In this document: positions 1-7,749 of the stretch, one piece after another | Numbering within the stretch: the first letter of the stretch is position 1 | Layout of the letters: each line of letters opens with the position of its first letter | Assembly: GCF_030409835.1 (NCBI RefSeq) | Contig: NZ_JAUFQO010000001.1 | Location: 434,001 to 498,000, forward strand | Length of the DNA: 64,000 bases | Origin: Lutimonas halocynthiae | Lineage (GTDB): Bacteria; Bacteroidota; Bacteroidia; Flavobacteriales; Flavobacteriaceae | Direction of reading: 5' to 3' | Program-made: the position numbers and the translations under genes | The notes under the pieces: model-generated | The model's input: the letters and a program-made list of their open reading frames with translations, nothing else | Databases searched by the model: none | Told to the model about the DNA's origin: nothing

Positions 1-37
1 CAGTATAGAAAAGTATCAAAAAAGAAGGAACTAAATC

Positions 38-1039
38 TTACTGTACCAGACTTTGAGCCGTTTTTTGAATACATGATTCCATAGCTTCAAACTCAAAATT
101 TAATTCTTTCTTTATTTTTTCCGCAGTATAAGGATGATCGGCCAATGCTGACCTCGCCGTTCTTTTGGTCAGCAAGGGAGGCGAAAGCGTGATTTTACTT
201 CTTAAAAATTCAATACGCCAGATACATTCACTCATTAATTTGTTAATTCGAACTTTCGGTTTGTTTTTATTGAGCGCTTTTGAGATGGAATAGAGTACTT
301 GTTTATAGCTGAGATTTTCTGATACCACTATAAAGCGCTGGTTGCTTACGTTAGAGTTCATAAGGCGCTGCATTATTTTTACTACATCTTGAACCCCTAC
401 GAATCCGGTGATACCTGTAGTATAAAATTTTAAACCTTGTTGAACCTTAGTAAACATACGTCCTGAGCCTTTATGCCAGAAACCAGAACCAATAATGACT
501 CCAGGGTTCACAATAACAACCGGAACTCCTTCTTGGGAAGCTCTCCAAACCTCCATTTCAGCACCATATTTTGTTATGGCGTAGCCACTTTTATCAGTAG
601 CGCTGTTCCAATTATCAGATTCGTCCATGATAACACCTGGCGCTGCGTTTTCAATGGCAGCTACTGAACTGACAAAACACAGCTTTTCAACCTGATTGCA
701 AATACAGAGATTAACAATATTAGTTGTACCCTCAATGTTTATCCTTCTCATTTTCTGATAATCACTCGATAAAAATGATACCAGTGCAGCAGAATGATAC
801 ACCTGATGCACATTTTCAAAAGCAATTTCAAGTTCAGGCACATCATTAAGGTCAGCCTCAACCCACCTTATTTTATTAAATATGTTATCTGCTTCAGGGC
901 TATAATATTGAAAAACTCTTTTAACAGCATTGAGGTCACTGTTTTTTTGATGAATAGCACGAACACTATCATTTTCAAGTAAAAGATGATATAACAAGTG
1001 GGAGCCCACCAAGCCAGTTCCGCCGGTTACCAAAATCAT
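38..1039 (-). CDS. NAD-dependent epimerase/dehydratase (extended SDR)
   Basis: Predicted cytoplasmic NAD(P)-dependent oxidoreductase or epimerase of the extended short-chain dehydrogenase superfamily, 333 residues. The N-terminus holds the Rossmann TGxxGxxG motif (T5 to G12, TGGTGLVG). The catalytic Tyr-Lys pair is in YAITK (Y153, K157), with serines at 124-125 in the expected position. The overall pattern resembles dihydroflavonol-4-reductase-like or sterol-dehydrogenase-like members rather than UDP-sugar epimerases, but the substrate cannot be read from sequence. It starts at an ATG and is divergent from tyrS, with about 120 bases between them. It is not obviously part of an operon in this window. 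Confidence 0.85.
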   Translation of the reverse strand: MILVTGGTGLVGSHLLYHLLLENDSVRAIHQKNSDLNAVKRVFQYYSPEADNIFNKIRWVEADLNDVPELEIAFENVHQVYHSAALVSFLSSDYQKMRRINIEGTTNIVNLCICNQVEKLCFVSSVAAIENAAPGVIMDESDNWNSATDKSGYAITKYGAEMEVWRASQEGVPVVIVNPGVIIGSGFWHKGSGRMFTKVQQGLKFYTTGITGFVGVQDVVKIMQRLMNSNVSNQRFIVVSENLSYKQVLYSISKALNKNKPKVRINKLMSECIWRIEFLRSKITLSPPLLTKRTARSALADHPYTAEKIKKELNFEFEAMESCIQKTAQSLVQ

Positions 1040-1112
1040 GTTACGAAAATAAACATTTGAATGAAACTATCTGATTCAATGAAGCCTTTATTTATTTGAA
1101 TTATTATGAGAA

Positions 1113-1146
1113 TTGAATTCAAAGAAGGCGATCTTTTTTATATTTG
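1113..1146 (+). promoter_or_regulatory. Bacteroidota-type promoter of tyrS
   Basis: TTG at 1113-1115 and TATATTTG at 1139-1146 match the Bacteroidota TTG / TAnnTTTG promoter, with 23 bases between them. The -7 element ends about 13-16 bases before the tyrS ATG codons, so the transcript leader is very short. The in-frame TTG at 1144 lies inside the promoter and is therefore an unlikely start codon. Confidence 0.6.
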
Positions 1147-1161
1147 CTGAAATTTTTTATG

Positions 1162-2457
1162 ATGAAGAAGAATTTCGTTGAAGAGCTTCGTTGGAGAGGA
1201 CTCCTGCACAATATCATGCCAGGAACAGAAGAGCAATTATTAAAAGAATCAACTGCGGCCTATATTGGTTTTGATCCTACAGCAGATTCTTTGCATATAG
1301 GAAGCTTGGTACAAATCATATTATTAATGCATTTGCAACGCTCAGGTCATAGACCAATTGCGCTTGTGGGTGGGGCAACCGGAATGATAGGTGATCCTTC
1401 AGGGAAATCGAATGAAAGAAATTTACTCGATGAAGAAACCCTTGCAAAAAATATAAAAGGAGTGAAACAGACGCTTGAAAGATTCATTGATTTTTCGGGT
1501 GCTGTTGACAATGCCGCTGAAATGGTAAATAATTATGATTGGATGAAAGACCTTTCATTTTTAGAATTTGCCAGAGATATTGGAAAACACATCACGGTTA
1601 ATTATATGATGGCTAAAGATTCGGTAAAGAATCGAATCAATTCTGAATCTAAAGAAGGGATGAGTTTTACAGAATTCACTTACCAATTGGTTCAAGGTTA
1701 TGATTTTCTTCATTTATACAGCCATAAAAATTGTCTTTTACAGATAGGGGGGAGTGACCAATGGGGAAATATCACCACAGGTACTGAGTTGATTCGCAGA
1801 AAGGTACAAGGAAAAGCATATGCTTTGACCAGTCCTTTGGTGACGAAAGCAGATGGTACAAAATTTGGAAAAACAGAAGGAGGAAATATTTGGCTTGATA
1901 CGAAAAGAACTTCTCCTTATAAATTTTACCAATACTGGTTAAACGCTTCAGATGTTGATGCTGAGAATTATATTAAGATCTTTACTTTTCTCGATAAAGA
2001 CACAGTTGAGAAGCTTATAACTGAGCACAAAGAAGCTCCACATGTAAGGTTATTGCAAAAGAAAGTAGGCGAGGAGGTAACCATCATGTGCCATGGGCAA
2101 GAAGCTTATGAAAATGCGGTAAAAGCATCTCAGATTCTTTTTGGAAGATCTACAGCGGATGATTTGAAAACACTTGATGAGCAAACCTTTTTAGATGTTT
2201 TTGAAGGTGTCCCTCAGGCTGATATTGACAAAGTCGAACTTGATAACGGATTGAACATTGTAGAAGCCTTGAATGAAAAGTCAGGTTTTTTAAAATCTAA
2301 TGGTGAAGCCAGAAGAGCCTTAAAAGAAAATTCTATTTCTGTGAACAAGGAGAAGGTTAAGGATGATTTTATGCTTGGAACCAAAGACCTCATCGCAGAT
2401 AAATTCGTTTTACTCCAAAGAGGGAAAAGAAATTACTTCTTGTTGAAAGTTGTGTAA
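1162..2457 (+). CDS. tyrS: Tyrosine--tRNA ligase
   Basis: Charges tRNA-Tyr with tyrosine in the cytoplasm; a class I aminoacyl-tRNA synthetase of normal bacterial TyrS length (about 431 residues). The HIGH-type motif is HIGS near residue 45. The tyrosine/ATP-site motif GSDQWGN and the KMSKS-equivalent KFGKT follow in the catalytic domain. An S4-like RNA-binding domain lies at the C-terminus (around [15 protein letters not shown]). ATG codons at 1159 and 1162 are both possible; a TTG further upstream at 1144 falls inside the -7 promoter box and was rejected. It is a single-gene unit followed 66 bases later by the YrdB-like gene. Confidence 0.97.
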   Translation: MKKNFVEELRWRGLLHNIMPGTEEQLLKESTAAYIGFDPTADSLHIGSLVQIILLMHLQRSGHRPIALVGGATGMIGDPSGKSNERNLLDEETLAKNIKGVKQTLERFIDFSGAVDNAAEMVNNYDWMKDLSFLEFARDIGKHITVNYMMAKDSVKNRINSESKEGMSFTEFTYQLVQGYDFLHLYSHKNCLLQIGGSDQWGNITTGTELIRRKVQGKAYALTSPLVTKADGTKFGKTEGGNIWLDTKRTSPYKFYQYWLNASDVDAENYIKIFTFLDKDTVEKLITEHKEAPHVRLLQKKVGEEVTIMCHGQEAYENAVKASQILFGRSTADDLKTLDEQTFLDVFEGVPQADIDKVELDNGLNIVEALNEKSGFLKSNGEARRALKENSISVNKEKVKDDFMLGTKDLIADKFVLLQRGKRNYFLLKVV

Positions 2458-2523
2458 ACGAGTATTTTTTTACATTTAAACCCTTTCGTTAGTAACACGC
2501 TATTAACCTAATTACCATTTATC

Positions 2524-2895
2524 ATGGGAAGCCATCCTATTAATCTAATGATTCGGTTTATTCTCGAACTTTTGGCTTTGGCATCAGTGGGTTTTTGGGC
2601 CTGGAAAAGCTTTGAAGGTACTTTACAATATATACTTGGTATCGGTTTGCCCATTTTAATGACCATCGTCTGGGGAACCTTCGCCGTACCTGATGATCCA
2701 AGCCGATCTGGTAAGGCACCTATACCTGTTTCAGGGGCCTTAAGACTATTGATCGAATTTTTATTTTTTGCTGTAGCTACTTGGGTACTTTATGATCTTC
2801 AGCAGATTGAACTAAGTTATATTTTTGGCGGGCTGGTTATTATCCATTATTTGGTTTCTTATGATAGGATTTCGTGGTTGTTGTCAAAAAAATAG
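2524..2895 (+). CDS. YrdB-like (DUF2568) membrane protein
   Basis: Small integral membrane protein of 123 residues with about four hydrophobic helices. The motif WGTFAVPDDPSRSG between helices 2 and 3 is typical of the YrdB/DUF2568 family, whose function is unknown. An internal ATG at codon 9 is an alternative start. It sits just before a bidirectional terminator that also closes the opposing peptide operon. It may be read through from tyrS; no separate promoter was recognised. Confidence 0.75.
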   Translation: MGSHPINLMIRFILELLALASVGFWAWKSFEGTLQYILGIGLPILMTIVWGTFAVPDDPSRSGKAPIPVSGALRLLIEFLFFAVATWVLYDLQQIELSYIFGGLVIIHYLVSYDRISWLLSKK

Positions 2896-2912
2896 TGATG
2901 GTTAGAATAGAA

Positions 2913-2942
2913 AAACTGCCTCGAGAAAAAACGAGACAGTTT
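2913..2942. terminator. Bidirectional intrinsic terminator
   Basis: A hairpin with arms AAACTGCCTCG (2913-2923) and CGAGACAGTTT (2932-2942) has a single mismatch. It has an A-run on its left and T-rich sequence on its right. It lies between the converging YrdB-like gene and the double-glycine peptide operon and could terminate both. Confidence 0.6.
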
Positions 2943-2947
2943 GAATT

Positions 2948-3124
2948 TTAACGATCTGTCAAATGGGTAAGACCATAAGACCAGATGTCATACATTTCTC
3001 TAAACCAAGATCCAACCGCATAACCTGCTGCATATGAGCCTTTTGCTGGTTCAGTTCCACCAAAAGTGAAATATAATTCATTTGGTTGAAGTTCAGTCAG
3101 TTGGAGTTTATTTAAGTCCGTCAT
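2948..3124 (-). CDS. Double-glycine leader peptide C (bacteriocin-like precursor)
   Basis: A 58-residue precursor found by reading the minus strand. The leader is 23 residues and ends in FGG (G22-G23). It carries E11-L12, E16 and L17 in the same positions as the two sister peptides. Cleavage after GG would release a 35-residue core starting TEPAKG. The core has GxxxG-type spacing (GSYAAG, GYAVG) and an aromatic segment VGSWFREMYD, and contains no cysteine. The start is 2 bases after the stop of the membrane-protein gene, so translation is probably coupled. It is the last gene before the terminator. The neighbouring C39-peptidase exporter is the expected processing enzyme. A bacteriocin or signal-peptide role is inferred. 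Confidence 0.72.
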   Translation of the reverse strand: MTDLNKLQLTELQPNELYFTFGGTEPAKGSYAAGYAVGSWFREMYDIWSYGLTHLTDR

Positions 3125-3126
3125 AT

Positions 3127-3348
3127 TTATTTATTTTTTTGATGATTTCGATATAAAATAATTAATCCAGTAAGAAAAAGTAACACACTAATAATGGCAT
3201 AATACATCATGTTTATACTCTTACTAGTTTTTATTGAGAAAATATAAAAATCCACCTGAGCTTCTGTGAATATTGTGTCAACTAAAAAAACAAGATTTAG
3301 AATTCCAACAATTAAAAAAATATATGCGACATTATTCTGCGTTTTCAT
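3127..3348 (-). CDS. Two-helix membrane protein, candidate immunity protein
   Basis: 73 residues with two hydrophobic helices (about residues 8-25 and 48-66), a short loop between them and a basic tail (YRNHQKNK). No family was recognised. It lies between leader peptides B and C, 12 bases after B and 2 bases before C, all on the same strand. Class II bacteriocin immunity proteins are often small membrane proteins encoded next to their peptide, so an immunity role is a reasonable inference. It could instead be an accessory secretion or sensing protein. The sequence has no double-glycine leader. Confidence 0.6.
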   Translation of the reverse strand: MKTQNNVAYIFLIVGILNLVFLVDTIFTEAQVDFYIFSIKTSKSINMMYYAIISVLLFLTGLIILYRNHQKNK

Positions 3349-3360
3349 ACTAGCATTTTT

Positions 3361-3528
3361 TTAAGTTACAGGTTCATTTCCCATAAGGCCATCGTAAATT
3401 CCACGATAAAAACTACCTACGGTTAAATAATACCATTTGACGGCCTCTTTGATTGGTCCGCCTCCATGAATATTAATAAGGTCTTGTGATTTTAATTCGA
3501 TACAGTTTATATAAGATATATTTTCCAT
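3361..3528 (-). CDS. Double-glycine leader peptide B (bacteriocin-like precursor)
   Basis: A 55-residue precursor read from the minus strand. The 23-residue leader ends in HGG (G22-G23) and has the segment ELKSQDLINI, almost the same as ELKTTDLANI in peptide A. The predicted core is 32 residues, begins GPIKEAVKWYY and contains VGSFYRGIYDG. The V-G-S-aromatic-aromatic-R-x-x-Y-D pattern matches peptide C. The only cysteine (C9) is in the leader. The ATG lies 4 bases after the stop of peptide A. The peptide is too short for ordinary length cut-offs and would be missed without looking for the leader. Activity is inferred. Confidence 0.74.
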   Translation of the reverse strand: MENISYINCIELKSQDLINIHGGGPIKEAVKWYYLTVGSFYRGIYDGLMGNEPVT

Positions 3529-3532
3529 ATGC

Positions 3533-3709
3533 CTATCTTGGATTATTCCATCCTTCTAAGAACCATTGACCTGCCTGATCCAGTGCCCTACCCAAACTAA
3601 CTCCAGTCGTGATAACGCCTAAAACGACTAAAACCGGATGCCCTCCTTTAATATTAGCCAGATCTGTAGTTTTTAACTCCATAATACCATGCTCACTTTG
3701 TTGTTTCAT
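3533..3709 (-). CDS. Double-glycine leader peptide A (bacteriocin-like precursor)
   Basis: A 58-residue precursor on the minus strand. Its 23-residue leader contains ELKTTDLANI and ends KGG (G22-G23). The predicted 35-residue core starts HPVLVVLGVITTG. It has a hydrophobic first half with a GxxxG (GVSLG) and an amphipathic C-terminal half ending WFLEGWNNPR. There is no cysteine anywhere, so neither disulfide nor lanthionine chemistry is expected. It is the first of the three peptide genes, 64 bases after the HTH gene. That gap is the largest in the operon and could hold an internal promoter, although no clear TAnnTTTG box was found. The role as bacteriocin or pheromone is inferred from leader and exporter. 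Confidence 0.74.
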   Translation of the reverse strand: MKQQSEHGIMELKTTDLANIKGGHPVLVVLGVITTGVSLGRALDQAGQWFLEGWNNPR

Positions 3710-3773
3710 AATTTTTGAGATTTAAAATTTAATAAAAATGTTATGCAAATAGTTAATCAAAACAAGGTTACGT

Positions 3774-4139
3774 CTAACCCACTACGTCTAGTTTTGCCTT
3801 GACATAGCAAAGATAATTTTGTGGACTGCAGCTTCCTTGCAGTGAATTAATAAAATTTGATAAGCCCTTGCCTGAATAAATATTCATGAGTTGATCTTCA
3901 ACCATAACCTGAACGGAAATGTGTATTGTTAATTCATAGTCAAATGTATAGAAGTAAGTTTTTGTTCTGCGATTAAAGGCTATTGGTGCATCTAACTCTC
4001 TGAGTTGCTCTAATAGTAAGTAGGTTTGTCTTACGCTAATTCGCAGTTTTTTTGCCAGTTCAGAAGGTGAGCCCGTGCACTCAGATTTTATCAAGCTATG
4101 CGCTTTCTTCAACCTTTCCAATTGTTTTAAATTATTCAT
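3774..4139 (-). CDS. Small helix-turn-helix regulator of the peptide operon
   Basis: 121 residues. An N-terminal HTH of HTH_11/winged type runs from about residue 14 to 60 (SPSELAKKLRISVRQTYLLLEQL, written here as two overlapping helices, then a wing FNRRTKTYFY). The C-terminal half has no recognised sensor domain. It lies on the same strand between the exporter gene (25-base gap) and peptide A, so it probably belongs to the operon and may control the peptide genes. Whether it activates or represses cannot be told. Ligand binding by the C-terminal half is possible but not shown. Confidence 0.7.
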   Translation of the reverse strand: MNNLKQLERLKKAHSLIKSECTGSPSELAKKLRISVRQTYLLLEQLRELDAPIAFNRRTKTYFYTFDYELTIHISVQVMVEDQLMNIYSGKGLSNFINSLQGSCSPQNYLCYVKAKLDVVG

Positions 4140-4164
4140 TTTATAAAGTTTAAGTATTTGGTTC

Positions 4165-6366
4165 TTATCGGTTTAATTTGACTTCATTAGCACCGACCTG
4201 ATTTTCCCAAAGATCTCGAAATGCTCCTTTTTTATTGAGTAAACTGCTAGGAGAGCCTTCTTCAATTAAGCTTCCATTCTTTAAAACACAGATGCGATTT
4301 ACGTGAGATAAATTGACAACTCGATGTGTAATTAGAATAATCGTTTTACCATTATTAATGAGGTCTTGAAGAAGCTCTTTTAGTACTTTTTCGGAAGCAC
4401 TATCTAGTGATGATGATGCTTCGTCAAAGACTAAAATATCTGGATCTCTATAAAGCGCTCTGGCGATTGTTAACCTTTGCTTTTCTCCTCCTGAAAGGGA
4501 GGCCCCGTTTTCTCCTATGTTGGTATTGAAACCCTGAGGAAGCCTATCTATAAAGCTCATGATCTGAAGCATCTTACAAACCTGAATCACTCTTTCCATG
4601 TTGGCATTAATTTCCCCAAGCGCAATATTTTGAATAATGTTTCCTTCGAAAAGATGTATGTCTTGAGGTACTATCCCTATCAAGTTTCTGAGACTTCCTT
4701 TGTGTAAATATTTCACATCTTTATTTCCAATAAAAATTTGACCTTTTTTTATTTTGTAAAGCCCTTGTAATAAGTTGATTATAGTAGATTTTCCTGAGCC
4801 ACTTTCACCCACAATGGCCGTTATTTCACCCTGATTAAATTTTAGATTTAAGTCAGTGAAAACCTGAGGGCGATTGCCATAAGAAAAAGACACATTTTTG
4901 AAACAAATAGTGGTATTTGTTGAATTTGAGCTTATATGTATTTCTTGATCCGATTCTATTTCCAGGTCAAGAATCTCAAATAACCGATCTGCTGCTATCA
5001 ATGCGTTTTGAATTATTTTGTTTGATAGTATCAAACCTGAAATAGGGCCTGTAAAGTATCCTAAAATTGCGTAGAAAGAAAAAAGCTCTCCCTGGGTTAG
5101 TTCTTTAGCGATTACGTAATACGAACCTATCCATAGCAGTAGTATTGTAAATAAATTTGATATGCTTTGTGTCGAGGTTTGACTAAAAACCTGATTCAAA
5201 GACGATTTATAACTTATCTGCAGTAATTTGATGAATTTTCTTTCTGTTTTGGTTTGCATAAAATCATGAAGGCCGAATTGTTTTATTGTGCTAATAGCCG
5301 TTATCGATTCGATCAGTTGACTTTCGAGCTCAGCTGATGACTCCATAATGCTTCGTTCTGTTTTTTTATTAAACTGATCTGTAATAAAATAGATGATCAG
5401 GTATAGTGGTATGATGCAAAACATAATTAATCCAAGCTTCCAATAATATGTGAACATGAGGAGAAAGGAAAAGACGACGATAAAGAAATTGACCATCAAG
5501 GTCAAAGAAGTATTGTTGATGAACAATCTGATTTTTACGGCATCATTAATTCTCGATATAAGTTCACCGATTTGCATCGTGTCAAAAAATTGTTGAGGTA
5601 ATTGCAAAAGGTGCTGATAGTATCCTAGTATTAATCTGGAGTCTATTTCCTGACCACTTCTAATGAGAAAAATATCCTTAAAAACATTAAGAAAGACCTG
5701 TATGAAGAGGAGAATTATCATAACAATACCCATGATATTCAGCAAATCGTAGTTCTTATTTATCAATACATGGTCTGAAATTTTTTGAATATAGATTGAG
5801 GTTGAAAACCCCAGAATGGTGTAAAATAAAGAGCCAACTAAGGCCTGTATCAATATGTATTTATGTGGCTTTAACAGATGCCAAAATCTTAATAATATTG
5901 ACGTTTTGTCATTTTTTTTGATAAAACTGTGATTCGGAACTAAAATGACAAGCACTCCAGACCATTGTTTTTTGAAACTTTCAAGTGGCGTGTTAATGAA
6001 TGTACCAGGTCCTGGGTCCATTATTCTTATTGATTTTCCATTTAATTTATAGATTACTACAAAATGCTGAAGACCATTTTCGAGATGTAGATGTGCAATA
6101 GCGGGTTTTGGAACATGTGATAAAGAGGCAATATCACACTGAACACCTTTTGCATCGAAGCCTAGTTTTTTGGCCCCCTCAATTAATCCAAGAACATTTG
6201 TTCCTTGTTTATTAGTACCCGTAAACTGACGTACTTTTGAAATAGGAACCAAAAGACCATAATGGGCAGCGACTGAAACCAGACAAGCCACGCCACAATC
6301 AGATATATCGTGTTGTTTTACTTTTTTATTTGATATTTTCAAAGTAAGTGTATTAATACCAGTCAT
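4165..6366 (-). CDS. Peptidase-containing ABC exporter (C39 family)
   Basis: Inner-membrane exporter of 733 residues that both cleaves double-glycine leaders and exports the core peptide. The N-terminal C39 peptidase domain (about 13-145) has the full catalytic set: oxyanion Q18, C24 in SDCGVAC, H101 and D117. The transmembrane domain (about 165-460) has six helices. The ATPase domain has Walker A GESGSGKST (520-528), signature LSGGEKQ (624-630), Walker B ILVFDEA (644-650) and an H-loop ITHR. All catalytic residues are present, so it should be active. It overlaps the HlyD gene by 14 bases. Its predicted substrates are the three small peptides just downstream. Confidence 0.93.
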   Translation of the reverse strand: MTGINTLTLKISNKKVKQHDISDCGVACLVSVAAHYGLLVPISKVRQFTGTNKQGTNVLGLIEGAKKLGFDAKGVQCDIASLSHVPKPAIAHLHLENGLQHFVVIYKLNGKSIRIMDPGPGTFINTPLESFKKQWSGVLVILVPNHSFIKKNDKTSILLRFWHLLKPHKYILIQALVGSLFYTILGFSTSIYIQKISDHVLINKNYDLLNIMGIVMIILLFIQVFLNVFKDIFLIRSGQEIDSRLILGYYQHLLQLPQQFFDTMQIGELISRINDAVKIRLFINNTSLTLMVNFFIVVFSFLLMFTYYWKLGLIMFCIIPLYLIIYFITDQFNKKTERSIMESSAELESQLIESITAISTIKQFGLHDFMQTKTERKFIKLLQISYKSSLNQVFSQTSTQSISNLFTILLLWIGSYYVIAKELTQGELFSFYAILGYFTGPISGLILSNKIIQNALIAADRLFEILDLEIESDQEIHISSNSTNTTICFKNVSFSYGNRPQVFTDLNLKFNQGEITAIVGESGSGKSTIINLLQGLYKIKKGQIFIGNKDVKYLHKGSLRNLIGIVPQDIHLFEGNIIQNIALGEINANMERVIQVCKMLQIMSFIDRLPQGFNTNIGENGASLSGGEKQRLTIARALYRDPDILVFDEASSSLDSASEKVLKELLQDLINNGKTIILITHRVVNLSHVNRICVLKNGSLIEEGSPSSLLNKKGAFRDLWENQVGANEVKLNR

Positions 6367-7486
6367 TTAGTTTGTCAAAAAGCAATTGAATCAATGACCT
6401 GTTTGCGATGAAAAAACGAGCATTTAAAGTCATTCCTTTTTTTAACTTTCCACGTATATTTTTACCCAGAACTAAACTGCTTTCATTCATACTGCAGATT
6501 ACTTTATACATTGGCATCTTATTGATGAAGAGGTTGTCATCACTAATCTGAACTATTTTACCCGTCGCAGATCCCCAATAATTGTGATCAAAAGCATCAA
6601 TCTGGAACGATACAGGATGGTTTTTTTTAATCATTCCAATATCTGTTGGTTTAACATAACATTCAACCAGTAAATCGGTTTTTGGGGAAATGTGAGCTAT
6701 AGAAGATCCGGTATACAGAAAGTTATTTTTATCAATTCCAACGAGATCCTGAATGGTTCCTTCAACAGGAGCTACTATATAGTGAAGACTTTTGTTTTTC
6801 TCAAGTTCCAGTTGTTGAGCATGTAATATTCTGATTTCAGATTGTCTAGTTTGAAGTTCGTTTTGCCAAATCCTTTTTTGTTGACTTCGGCATAAAAGCA
6901 AGGCATTTTTTGCTGCCTCAAATTGTTCCAGACTATTTTCAAATTCTTTTTTAGAGATAACACCACGCTTAAAGAGTTGCTCCTGTCGTCTAAGGTCTTT
7001 TGTGATCCAGTTTAAATTATCCTTTAGACTTTTGGTTTTATGTTGGTACTCTTGAAGGTGACTTTTATGCAGAGCGCTAACAATGGAATCACTATTATGA
7101 TATGTTGTTTTAATTAAATATTGAAGATCATGTGTTTTGATTCTCAATGAATCTAATTGATTAGTAAGTCGTTGGATAGCTTTAGACACCTCTCTGTCAT
7201 CAAGCATTAACAATGTGTCTCCAACATGAACGAATGAATTTTCTTCGATATTAACCTGTTCCACTTTTCCATTTATGGGGCTGTTAATAAGGTTCATTTC
7301 TTTTTGGGGACGGATCATTCCGGGAGAGGCAGAATAAAGATCAATATGAATTATTGGAAGGAGGAATGCCAGGATTATTAATCCAATTAGTAATACCGAA
7401 TAAACGATATGGGATTTTCTAAGAAATCTATGTCTATGATATTCTATTGACTCCGTAATAACTTCTTTTGGAAGGATGTTTTTCAT
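6353..7486 (-). CDS. HlyD-family secretion adaptor (periplasmic membrane fusion protein)
   Basis: 377 residues. A short cytoplasmic N-terminus precedes one membrane helix (about 28-50). The first lipoyl half-motif follows (GKVEQVNIEENSFVHVGD, about 74-91), then a long charged coiled-coil hairpin (about 105-225). The second lipoyl half (APVEGTIQDL) and a C-terminal beta-barrel domain complete the fold. This is the adaptor that links a C39-type ABC exporter to an outer-membrane channel. No TolC-like channel gene lies in this operon, so a general TolC is probably used. It is the first gene of the operon, and its stop overlaps the exporter start by 14 bases. Confidence 0.88.
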   Translation of the reverse strand: MKNILPKEVITESIEYHRHRFLRKSHIVYSVLLIGLIILAFLLPIIHIDLYSASPGMIRPQKEMNLINSPINGKVEQVNIEENSFVHVGDTLLMLDDREVSKAIQRLTNQLDSLRIKTHDLQYLIKTTYHNSDSIVSALHKSHLQEYQHKTKSLKDNLNWITKDLRRQEQLFKRGVISKKEFENSLEQFEAAKNALLLCRSQQKRIWQNELQTRQSEIRILHAQQLELEKNKSLHYIVAPVEGTIQDLVGIDKNNFLYTGSSIAHISPKTDLLVECYVKPTDIGMIKKNHPVSFQIDAFDHNYWGSATGKIVQISDDNLFINKMPMYKVICSMNESSLVLGKNIRGKLKKGMTLNARFFIANRSLIQLLFDKLNDWY

Positions 7487-7749
7487 TTCATGTTCGGGTT
7501 AGTGGGATATTGACTTTCACAAAATTCCAGAAAACTTCAGGCATTTAGACTCCAACCCGCCTTCAAATAAGTCAGGTTTCTCCGTAATTTATCAGGCTGT
7601 TTTTAATTAATATTATTTTTCACTGGGTTGTGAAATTTAAAATTTAAGAATATTAAAGTACCTTTAATGTCAAGTGATAATAAGCTGCCTGTTGCTTAGC
7701 TGCCTGATATCCAGGCGTAAAAGAAAAATGATTTAATTTCTCTTATTCA
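7487..7749. other. Divergent intergenic region upstream of the peptide operon
   Basis: The 263-base region separates the HlyD gene from the VanZ-like gene and must carry the promoter of the peptide operon. It is strongly AT-rich in its middle (7600-7680). No exact TAnnTTTG box on the minus strand, tRNA or credible coding frame was found. A binding site for the operon's own HTH protein is possible, but no clear inverted repeat stands out. Confidence 0.4.

Noticed and set aside
473-667. Open plus-strand frame of about 60 codons
   Set aside because: It lies wholly antisense to a clear SDR gene, and its translation has no domain or signal character.
1144-1161. TTG at 1144 as an upstream start of tyrS
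   Set aside because: It lies inside the TATATTTG -7 promoter box, so the transcript would not include it; ATG 1159/1162 fits the family N-terminus.
7487-7749. Possible fourth leader peptide upstream of the HlyD gene
   Set aside because: Short frames on both strands here are 10-18 codons and none has a double-glycine leader.
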